The position numbers and the translations under genes are program-made. Below are positions 35,033 through 44,870 of a stretch of DNA of 64,000 nt, in pieces. The notes beneath the pieces are model-generated. The model was not told where the DNA came from. It searched no databases and was given only the letters and a program-made list of their open reading frames with translations. The first letter of the stretch is position 1; each line of letters starts with the position of its first letter. Origin of the DNA: Lunularia cruciata (lineage: Eukaryota > Streptophyta > Marchantiopsida > Lunulariales > Lunulariaceae); the NCBI GenBank assembly GCA_948567375.1, contig OX419762.1, positions 58,695,034 through 58,759,033 of the forward strand. The letters run 5' to 3'.

Positions 35033-35365
35033 TCACGACTTGATCAGTATCCCTGGAACGATCAGCAAAGGTATAGACAAAGCATGAGTAATCTCGAGTG
35101 TCATTGTTGTCAATGTGGTTGCTCGTCTCACATGGGCATCCCAAGTGGTCCAATCATAGTCCTTGTGCATCCTTCCCACATGGGTCTTTACCCCTTGCAA
35201 GGTAAAGCATCGGTGACACATCGGGCATGGTGTATCCTGACCCGCTCTAGGTGACCCGACATGGGAAGGTGTAGCCATGGCTAGCACAAGAATAGTGATA
35301 GTAACACATGCTGCTCCTCTCCATATCTCCTCATATCTGCAAAACCACAACCCCTCACATCCCAA
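35033..35365 (-). pseudogene. RLE-1 N-terminal frame with C2H2 zinc finger
   Basis: Minus-strand frame of 110 codons. Residues from 35,227 to 35,165 read CPMCHRCFTLQGVKTHVGRMH, a CxxC...HxxxxH finger as found at the N-terminus of R2-type elements, where it helps recognise target DNA. The same finger is at 39,077-39,015 in RLE-2 (CLVC). The segment between this and RT is broken by stops. Confidence 0.7.
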
Positions 35366-35857
35366 CTCACATAAGAAAACAATCTCTCCAAACTCTAAAA
35401 TCTATAAACTCTCATAACTTTCAATTTCCATCTCCAAAATTTTCAAACTAAATTCCCATGGAACTTAATCATGAAAACCAAGAGATTGGAAATGAAAATT
35501 CCCAACCCATCACTCTCAATGTATAATGATCACTCTAAACCCTAAAAAAGCTAAAAATCTTTATAACTTTTTACTCCATTCTCCATAGTCTTCAATCTAG
35601 GTGCCAATGGAACCAAAATGGAAAAACGAAGAGAAAAGACTATTCACTTGAATGCTACATGCTAGAGAGCCCTCAGAAATTATAGAAATTGTCTCATATC
35701 TCTACCTCTCCTCTCCCGTCTCCACACTCTCCCGTAGCTCCCGCAACTCTCAGTTCCCAAGAAATATAAACACCAAAGGCCATGCAGCAAAATCCTTGGC
35801 AAGTAGAACCATGAGATAGCATCTGCACAAGCTGAAAGAGGTTTAGTAAAGAGTAAA

Positions 35858-38800
35858 AGGTGACCGTGTAGGAAAAATGAAGGATGGGAAGACCCCATCA
35901 AGCCGTACAAGGGAGAGAAAAAAAGGTAACATGGGGCTAAGCCCCAATAGAGTTTGTATGAGAAATCTGCCCTACCGCACCTAAGATATCCAAGCTATGC
36001 AAGTCGTACGGTCTACATACAACTGGAGTATCCAAAGAAACATGACCTAATGTGATTGCTTTCCTGTGGATTGCACCAGCCATTGCCCTCTGTAGAGCAA
36101 TAGACACACATTGTCTAAAATACACTACAAAGTATGAGAGTAAGAGTGGTACTCCCTATCGCCTAACATGATAAGCTCTTGTGCACTCCCTAAAAAATGT
36201 GTCAAATGCTGTGTCCATTGCTCCATATAACTCCAAGGCTAGAGGAACAAAGAGGTGACCTCGCTGTATGCTCCTATACTTGGAGACCTTGCGACCTGCT
36301 GTTGCACTCGCTGCCCATCCAAGGAGATGGGTAATCACTCCCTCCAAAACTGTATCCTGCGTAGGATCTGTGACCACGACATCCGCTACTATCACTTGAT
36401 CATCTCGGACCAAGTATAAGTCTGCCCTGACACGTGTCATCTGCAAAGCATTGGAATGCTCCCTCCAAGCCAAAGTATCCACTCTCTTGCGCCATAGCAA
36501 ACACTATGTCTCTAATGGCATCATGGGTAGCTATCCCTTGTCCTCCAAAAGGACACCGTGTCATGTGGACCGCCGCTGCATCTAGTGTAGAACCACACTC
36601 ACAAATGAGTAGTGAAGATGCAGATGGGTGGACCAAACCTAGGCAAAACCTCATCGCTATTGAGAAAGTAGCCGATGCAAGTCAGAAAGCCCTAATGCAC
36701 GGCCGAGCTAGGATCCACGAGCCTGCACCCTTGCCGGAGCAAGAGCATAGATGTGCTCTAGTAGCGTGAGGAATGGACAAGTCAACTAAGAGAGAATGTA
36801 GGGACGATGGATGTAGAGAATGTAGGAGCGACACTCACACTATCGCTCCATCAAGGAAGACTGTAAACCTCTAGTCCAATCTGATGATAGTGAAGCAAAT
36901 GGTGGAAAACCCTCTTGTGCTTGTGGGGATAGACTATCTCTCATCTGCCGCAATAACACTTGAAGAGAAAAGGATCCTCCTTCCACCTCTATCACATAAG
37001 TCTCCAAAACCGGCCTATCAATAACCACAAAATGAGAGGAAAGTAGGGGTGCCGAGAGAGCCCAACTACCCACAAATACTATAGGTGCCATCTCCTCTAT
37101 AGAAAGGAAGCCAACCCCACCACATAAGATTGGTAGAGTTGTTTGTCTACGTGCCAAATCCCCTATCACACACTCAAAAGTCCCTGGTCCAATAATATCA
37201 CCAAAGACTCCCATAATCCTCCTATCAAATGCTCTTAGACATGATAGGAAGGACGGTGAGGGAGGAACTGTATGGATGAGGTAGGATAGTCGACGAGCAA
37301 TATTGGATGAGAGTATGCCAAATGCCACTTGTGGATCTCCTAGTAATGGAAGGTCATCCACATGGAGAACATCCTCTGCAAGGGCATCGTCCAAGAAGCG
37401 TGTGACAAAATCCTTTGATCCTACTAGCACTCCAAGAACACAAAGTCCATCTGTGGATGTGATACACCCCTTTGGAAGCTCAAGGCGGGGAGGGATACCT
37501 AAAGACGACCATGCCCTACACTTTGACACCTTGACTCTCAAGCCTACTAGATGTAGCTTGGTAGTCAAGTAGTCAAAGGCCTACCTAATCTGATAGACAA
37601 GGCCTACGTGTATATCATCTGTCAAGGAGAGAAATACACAACCTTGCATGGCCAAAGTAGTAGATAGGAGAGCTCTAAAGTGAGCCATGGCAAATAAGGG
37701 CCCTCATAAAGGATCTCCTTGATGTGTACCAACAGTTGACTCCAAGACGGTGACTCTCTCTTGTGAACCACCATGTTGGTAGTAAAGGGAAGCAGGAGAG
37801 CCATAAAAATACCGCACAAAAGGAATGAGACTCGCCAAGGATCCACCAGCCTCCCTAAGCTCTCTAAAGATGGATGCACGTGAGACACTATTAAAAGCGT
37901 TCTCAACATCCACTTGTAGGACGACCCACTTTGGATGGATATCTAGGAGTGCTCTTATGCCTAGAGATATAGCCTCACATCCTCCAAGTGTAGCTACTCC
38001 AAACTGATGTGGACTAAGGTGATGTCAAAAGTGAGAATGATGTTGAAGGACAATGGTACGACTAACCAAACGCAAAAAGATCTCTCCAATAGCAATCAGT
38101 CTAATGCCTCACGTATCCTTCTCCATCGCGAGAAGTTGACTAGCACCTAACACTCGACTAACAAACATAGGAATGTCTCCTCTCGCTATTGCTATAGCCA
38201 CCTGAAACAACTCAGAAAAACCACTAGAAGGATCATCTGCCTGGAAGCAATCTTTAAGGTGCTCATAAACCATCCCTAACAAGCCTCTTGAGGAAAGGCA
38301 AGGGGCAGTGCACAATGCTTGTGCAAATAGCGACTTATCAAGACATAAAGGCTACTCAGGCTGAGAATCTAAGACCTCTAGTGGCAGTCCTTCTATTGCT
38401 ATAGGATGCAATGAGCATAAGGAAGAGATGGTCTCATCAGTAGGACTTGCTATAGACAAAGGGTGTAGCACTCATGTTGCTCTACTAAACTTTTCCGCCT
38501 GACCCAATGTCCTACATTGTTGTAATCGAGTGGAATTTGTGGTATCCTATGGTGATGCCTGTCTCCTTAATCATGTAGCCCTTATAGACTCCTCTTGAAA
38601 GGCTGCCCAATCCCCCGCTTGGAATCAACAAAATCTAGCTGCCACCTCTCTATGCCCCGCATGTCCCCCTCTAGCATAACAAAGACACCATTGAGGGAGT
38701 AGGAGGAATAGGAACCATGCTAACTCGTCCAAGGGATCACGTGCCAAATGATCCAATGGTAGGTAAAAAGCCTATCTAGCCTCATCATGGAGTGTGCGGG

Positions 38801-39551
38801 GTAGCCTATGGAATAAACGTGGACATGGAAAACTAGTCTCAAATAACCCCAAAATGCAACCCGCATGAGAAGCTAACCACTCCCACGACTCGATCGGTAT
38901 CCTTGGAACGATCAATGAAGGTATAAAAGAACCGTGTGTAATCCTGAGTGTCATTACTGTCGATGTGGTCACTTGTCTCACCTGGGCATCCCAAGTGGTC
39001 CAATCATAGTCCTTGTGCATCCTTCCCACATGGGTCTTTACCCCTTGCAAGGTAAAGCATCGGTGACACACCAAGCATGGTGTATCCTGACCCGCTCTAA
39101 GTGACCCGACATGGGAAGGTGTAGCCATGGCTAGCACAAGAATAGTGATAGTAATATATGCTGCTCCTCTCCATATCTCCTCATATCTGCAAAACCACAA
39201 CCCCTCACATCCCAACTCACATAAGAAAACAATCTCTCCAAACTCTAAAATCTATAAACTCTCATAACTTTCAATTTCCATCTCCAAAATTTTCAAACTA
39301 AATTCCCATGGAACTTAATCATGAAAACCAAGAGATTGGAAATGAAAATTCCCAACCCATCACTCTCAATGTATAATGATCACTCTAAACCCTAAAAAAG
39401 CTAAAAATCTTTATAACTTTCTACTCCATTCTCCATAGTCTTCAATCTAGGTGCCAATGGAACCAAAATTGAATACAAAGATTAGTATTCAATTTCCACA
39501 TCTGTCTCTACACTCTCTCGCAGCCTCACATTCCAGTTTAGTAAAGAGTAG
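35858..39551 (-). mobile_element. RLE-2, second head-to-tail copy
   Basis: A close relative of RLE-1, about 3.7 kb, same strand. Its 3' tail (GTAGGAAAAATGAAGGATGG on the plus strand at about 35,867) abuts the 5' end of RLE-1 with no spacer that I can define. Its own 5' end is TACTCTTTACTAAAC at 39,551. It carries the C2H2 finger (39,077-39,015), RT fragments (37,913-37,704, 37,568-36,840) with LTDD for LADD, CCHC and endonuclease (36,500-36,156, RADLYLVRDDQVIVADVV). An extra A near 36,472 breaks the frame where RLE-1 is intact. About 250 bp of the 5' UTR seen in RLE-1 is missing. Confidence 0.85.
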
Positions 39552-40435
39552 ACGTGTGAAGCCACTTTGAGGTTTTACCAACCAAAACCTATATGAAAGA
39601 GACATCAATTAAGACCGATCCGAGAAAAGTAACCACCACAAGAGAATGTGATCCAATACCTTACAAGGTTACTAAACCATTAGAGTGAACACCAAGAAAC
39701 AACCTACCCCTGTCTAGAAGAAACAACTTGATCCATTTTTTCAAACACTATTTGTAACAACATGTCTACAAGGAGAGAGCGAATTAGCACACTAGATAGG
39801 CTTATATCAATTGCACCAAATGATTGATCTTCTTTGTTAGTTATTTGATGGTTGCAGATCATGAAGATCTCTATCTTCATTCATTCATCCATCCATCCAC
39901 TAAAAAAATTCTTTTGATGATGTTGTTTATAGACAACCACAAGAATGCATGACAAGGAAGTAGCCGGAGTGGTGTCACACGGAGAAAAAACACAAAACTA
40001 AGAGCATTACTTCTAGAGCTAATTTCCACGTCCAACAATAGAGACGGATCATAAGGTCAATGGCATACTTTGTCAGGGTCTGTTTCCGGTCCTCCGGATT
40101 CTTCAATTTGTATTTGAATACCTTCAATAAAATCAACTATTGAAGAAAAGATGGTCAATCAAAAGGAGGACAACATAAAGTGAAGCATTAAGTTTGTTTC
40201 ATAATAGGATCCATGCATGGAAGTTAGAGCTAGGTGATGTAGAAATTCCATCATATAAAGGTAAAATTGAGAAAGAAAAGAGAGCAATTATCCGGTCAAG
40301 AAGATCTATGGTAGATAACCTTACCATCATGATCTCCTTCTTGCCATGTATGAGCTTCATCTGATTTTTCATATGCAAACTCATCTTCTTGCATTCAGTA
40401 ATGTGCCAGGGTTACAAGTTAGAGAAGTACGAGAG
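39552..40435 (-). other. Spacer between RLE-2 and RLE-3 with possible exon fragments
   Basis: No transposon motif is evident. On the minus strand, two exon-like stretches occur: about 40,395-40,329 (CKKMSLHMKNQMKLIHGKKE, followed by a good gtaagg donor) and about 40,115-39,995 (FKYKLKNPEDRKQTLTKYAI). They could be pieces of an unknown host gene trapped between elements or chance frames. A short CATC/ATTC repeat lies near 39,885-39,900. Confidence 0.25.
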
Positions 40436-41038
40436 AAAAAAAGGGAGACCGCATAGAAAAGACAAAGGATGGGAAGACCTCATCAAGCCATACAAGGGTG
40501 AGACAAAATAGGTAAAATGGGGCTAAGCCCCAATAGAGTTGATATGAGGAATCTGCCATACAACTACTAAGATATCCAAGTTATGCAAGTCGTACTATCT
40601 ACAAACAATGGGAGCATTCAAAGAAGCATCACCTAGTGTGATTGCTCTCCTATGGATTGCACCAGCCATTGCCCTCTAAAGAGCAATGGACATATGCTGT
40701 CTAAAATATGCTACAAAGTATGAGAGTGAGAGTGGTAACTCTTGGCGCCTAACATAATAAGCTCTTGCACACTCCTTGACAAATGCATTGAATGTTGTGT
40801 CCATTGCTCCATATAACTCCAAGGCTAGAGGAACAAAGAGGGGACCTTGTTGTTTACCCATATACTTGGAGACCAAGTTGTTGTTGCACTCACCGCTTAT
40901 CTAGGAGGATGGGTAATCACTCCCTCCAAAATGGTATCACATGTAGGGTCCGTAACCGCTACATCCGTTACTATCACTTGATCATCTTGGACCAAGTATA
41001 AGGCTACCTTGACACATGTTATCTGCAAAGCATACAAA
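40436..41038 (-). mobile_element. RLE-3, 3' part, interrupted by GypC-1
   Basis: The 3' tail is near 40,440-40,475, the hairpin TGGGGCTAAGCCCCA at 40,518-40,532, and the endonuclease C-terminal part (VSKYMGKQQGPLFVPLALE) at 40,876-40,676. Homology continues upstream to CTGCAAAGCATACAAA, where GypC-1 begins with TGTT at 41,039. So the copy is cut by the LTR element rather than truncated in the usual way. Its 5' part should lie beyond the window. Confidence 0.7.
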
Positions 41039-41795
41039 TGTTCTCTCTAAGGATAAGAGAACTCTTCAAGAGAGAAACACAATTTTTGTCCTCAATCCTC
41101 CAATGCCCCAAAGAAGCACCTTCTCTTTATTATATAGCAAAGAGGATCCACTCAAAGAAAGCTCCACCCTTGGATAAGATACATGTATTGGTGACCTACC
41201 AGCAAGCTCCATCCTTGGATTAGTTATTTGGATAGGTGACATGTTAGTCCTTGTCCTATCTAGTTGGTCAAATGGGTTTGGCCAAAGGAAATCTTTAGGG
41301 AACCTTGTTGTAGGAAGCTCAAAATTGCATGGATAAGGTACCATTGGAAAGCTCTCAACAAGACAAATCATGGAGGGAGAAGGCAAGCCTTTTCTTCTTA
41401 AGGAGGAGTTGGTCTTTCCATTTTTTAGGCCTAATTCATTTGTTTAGGCCTCCAAAAATTGCTTTAAAGTTTTCATGTTATTTTTGGATTCTACCCTATT
41501 AGTAGAAGTGCTCTTTTGGTGATACCTCTATTTGGTTTACATTCTCCATCATGTGTAACATCCTTCTAGATGTCATCACCCCAAGTTTCACCTCTAGATC
41601 ATATGCCTAGCTATTGATTCTAAAGTTTCCAAGCATGTTTTGGTTTCTGGCCTATTCATAGAAGTACTCTTTTGCTGATACCTCTAGCTTATCTACTAAG
41701 TTCCTCATATATAACATCCTTATAGATGTTACCAAACCAAATTTCATCTCTAGATCATCTTTCTAGCTATTGGTATTACAAACCTCCCTCCTTTT
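41039..41795 (-). repeat. GypC-1 3' LTR and polypurine tract
   Basis: LTR 41,039-41,780 (742 bp), ending GGTATTACA on the plus strand, that is TGTAATACC in element sense. The purine tract (AAAAGGAGGGAGGTT in element sense) is at 41,781-41,795. It matches the GypC-2 LTR with scattered changes. Confidence 0.85.
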
Positions 41796-42033
41796 AAGAT
41801 GCAATGTCCTTGTTGTGAAGTTGTTGCTCAAAGGATTTCACTAACACTAATGTGAGGGTCAAGTTGGTTGTTAGCTCCCATGTTGCCTCATACAAGGGGT
41901 ACCCTTTCCAATGTACCAAGTATTCTACACGTGGATGGCAAGTACCCCAGATGTGCTTTTGGAGAATGTGTTTGACTTCATACTCCTCTATGTCATCAAC
42001 CAAGGTTGGACTGTGAGCCGGCCTGTCTCTCAC
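41794..42033 (-). pseudogene. GypC-1 chromodomain
   Basis: 79-codon minus-strand frame with EEYEVKHILQKH, RVEYLVHWKGYP and EATWELTTNL, a complete chromodomain with the aromatic cage residues (Y, W) visible. Chromodomains at the integrase C-terminus direct chromoviruses to marked chromatin. It is separated from the integrase by the insertion at 42,048-42,701. Confidence 0.85.
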
Positions 42034-42047
42034 TCAGGATGAACCTC

Positions 42048-42701
42048 TGATGGCTATTATGGTAGCGCACCATGGACTAAGAAGGCAAGGAACCCAAACT
42101 CTATCATACTCCTCCAAGGCTAACACTCCAAGACTCAAGACATTGCTCACTAGAGAACTCAATGAGAGAGAGATAGTTGCAAATGAAAGGATGATGAGTA
42201 CCTCCTCACCCCTTGTTTATATACTTGTGAAATAATTACGTACCAAAGTTACTAATTACCGTAGTAACTCAAGTTACTAGACTAAAAGTCAAGTAAAGTC
42301 AAAAAGTAGAAAGGAATATCCATTCACATGGGCATATTCCCCTAAGCATGTGGTCTTATCTTGACCCAACCACTAAGTCAAGGATTCCTTCACATGGGCT
42401 ATCCTTGGAATAAAGAAGAATCCAAAACAAAAAGGTTTGCGGGCCCAAGAGTTCTCAACTCTTTCCTCAAAGCCAAACACCTAGGAATAATGCCAAGTCA
42501 ACACACTAAAATCCAAAATAATGGTGCTCATCTTTTCTACTTCCTCTAAAGTAAGGTCCACTCTATCTTAGCTATGACTAACTTTAGCTAACCATGACTA
42601 ATATAGCACCATCCTTTATCTCTATAAATAATATCTCTTAAGTACTTGTAATACCAAGCTAAATATCACAATACCACACACATGCACAAATGGGTGTTAC
42701 A
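42048..42701 (-). mobile_element. Probable solo LTR inserted between integrase and chromodomain of GypC-1
   Basis: 654 bp that do not belong to pol. On the minus strand they start TGTAACACCC and end AGCCATCA, the TG...CA form of LTRs. I find no 5-bp target duplication at these exact ends, so borders may be off or the type may differ. No open frame or second copy is present in the window. Confidence 0.4.
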
Positions 42702-44870
42702 TGACAAGGTTGACTTTCTTGGATGGAAGAGAAGTGGGGCAGCCAAGGAGCATGTTGACATAATAAGGAAACATGAAACACCGGGTGGATCTTCATATGT
42801 GGCGGGAGCTCAAGGTAATAGGCCATAGCTCCAATGCAATGCAAGATGGAGAAAGGTCCCATGAAACAAGGTCTCAGCTTATGAGGACTAACTAACTTGA
42901 GGTTGGTGGTGGTTGACAACCACCAACCTCAAGTTGACAACCAAACTTGATCTCCTACATTGAACTCCATGTGTTGGCGGTGTGCATCTGCATACTACTT
43001 CTGCCAATTTTGGGCAATCTGTAACTTGTGCTTGGCGTGCTCCACCCCTTGTTGGATTCTAGAAACAAAAGTGTTGACAACCTCCACCTTGGTAGCTATC
43101 AAATAGACCTTCATCAAGTTTGAACGTGTGAAAGGATGCTCTCCATACATGAGGAAGAATAGTGTGACTTGTGTAGAGGCATTCATTGAATTGTTATGCA
43201 AATTCCACCAATAGGAGTAAGGTGTCATAACTCTCTTGCTCATCCAAAGTAAAACCCCGAAGCATGTCCTCAATAGTGCAATTTGTCCTCTTTGTTTCTC
43301 CATTGATTTGTGGATGGTAAGCTATGGACATAGCCAATTTGGTTTTGAAGAACCCAAAGAATGTTCTCCAAAACAAACTAGTAAATTGAGTACCTCTATC
43401 GGTGATGAGCACTCGAGACAAGCCATGATGGGAAAAGATTGCATCTAAGTACAATTGAGCTAGTTGCAAAGCAATCACTTCCTTGGTGGTAGTACATACA
43501 TGAATCATTTTGCTAAGGCAATCGACAAAGACTATGATGAAATCAAACTTGGAGGTGGTCTTAGGCAATTCATAAACCAGATCCATGCTTACGTGTTCCC
43601 AACATTGTGTAGGAGTGGAGAGAGGTTGGAAGAGTCTTGTGGGAGCTTGACTAGAAGCCTTATTTTGTTGACAAAGTAGGCAGCTATGTACATATTTGCA
43701 TCACATTTTCTCATCTTGGGCCAATAATAATGGCATTTGACTACATCCAAGGTCTTGTCCATTCCAACTTGACCTACAATAGCAGATCATGATATTCTGC
43801 TAAGATGGTGGTTCTTAGATCCATATCATATGGGATCCACAACCTACCATCACAAAAGATGAGTCCTTGGGTGTTGGTGATGCCTTTGGATGATTGAGCA
43901 CCTACAATCTATGGATCAATTTTTGTAGAAGCAAGAATCTTGGGCCAAAATTCAAGATTCAGTTTGATTTCCACCACCAAATTGTTTGCCATCGGCATTT
44001 GGGTGAATACATTTGCAAGTTGCTTTTTGCCTCCCACATATCTAATTGTCATGTTGAATTGTTGTCTCCATTCTACCCACCAAATCTATTGACAAGAAAG
44101 ATTCTTTTGTGTCTTGAGGTAGATTAGAGGTTTGTGGTCCATCTCTACCACAAATGCCTTCTCACCCAAATAGTGCTTCCAATACTTGGTTGCAAGGACA
44201 ATGGCCAGCTCTTCTCATTTGGTGGTGTGATAGTTGCATTCTACCAATAGCAACTTACAAGAGAAATATGCAATTGGGTGCCATCCATCTTGCCATTCTT
44301 GTTGTAGGACTACTCCTATTGCTACACCTGATGCATATATAGCCATCTTGATTGGATGTTTTGGGTCATACCATTTCAAGATTAATGCTTGTAGTAATGT
44401 GTCTTTCAACTCTTGAAAGGCCAATTCTTGAGTAGTTCCTCATATCTACTCTTTTCCTTGCCCAATAGTGTGGTTAGAGGTTGTGCAATCTTGGAGAAAT
44501 CCTTGACAAATTGACAATAAAACCCTATCAATCCCAAGAAACTCTTGAGTTGAGTCTTATTTTCTAGAGCACTCCATTTTTGAATGACCTCTATTTTATC
44601 TATTAACACTTGGATACACTTTGCACTTACTCTATGCCCTAAGTAGTCTACTTCAAATTTGCAAAACTCACACTTTGAGATTTTGGCATACAATTGATTC
44701 TATCATAGAATCTAGAGGACTTCTTGTAGATGTTGCTTGTGCTCTATCAACATCCTATTGTAGACTAAGATATCATCAAGAAAAATGACAACAAATTTAT
44801 CCAAGTATGGCCAAAACATGTCATTCATCAAACTCATGAAAGTGGTTGGAGCATTAGTGAGGCCAAACGG
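42702..44870 (-). pseudogene. GypC-1 pol: RT, RNase H, integrase, GPY/F
   Basis: Minus strand: RT end with box FLDD intact near 44,780 ([12 protein letters not shown]), then KISKCEFCKFEVDYLGHRV (44,693 on) and the RNase H (44,424-44,215, ASGVAIGVVLQQEWQDGWHPIAY). Integrase zinc region at about 43,740-43,600. Integrase core at 43,586-43,194 (FIIVFVDCLSKMIHV, LITDRGTQF, AYHPQINGETKR, Lys in place of the catalytic Glu). GPY/F at 42,919-42,702 ([20 protein letters not shown]). Protease and the N-terminal half of RT are missing: RT joins gag directly at about 44,870. Confidence 0.82.

Larger units (their letters stand above)
31943..35857 (-). mobile_element. RLE-1, non-LTR retrotransposon with restriction-enzyme-like endonuclease
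   Basis: About 3.9 kb read on the minus strand, from a 5' end at CTTTACTAAAC (35,857) to a 3' tail ending CCATCCTTTCATTTTT...CCTTTTACT (about 31,943). The order is 5' UTR, C2H2 finger (35,227-35,165), RT (about 34,440-33,400), CCHC finger (32,776-32,726), endonuclease (about 32,603-32,182), 3' UTR with hairpin (32,024-32,038). This is the layout of R2/NeSL/Utopia-type elements, not of APE-type L1 or RTE. It is joined head to tail to RLE-2. There are several stops in the N-terminal half. Confidence 0.85.

Noticed and set aside
39880-39905. Short CATC/ATTC tandem as a regulatory or CRISPR-like repeat
   Set aside because: Only a few 4-bp units without spacers; an ordinary microsatellite.
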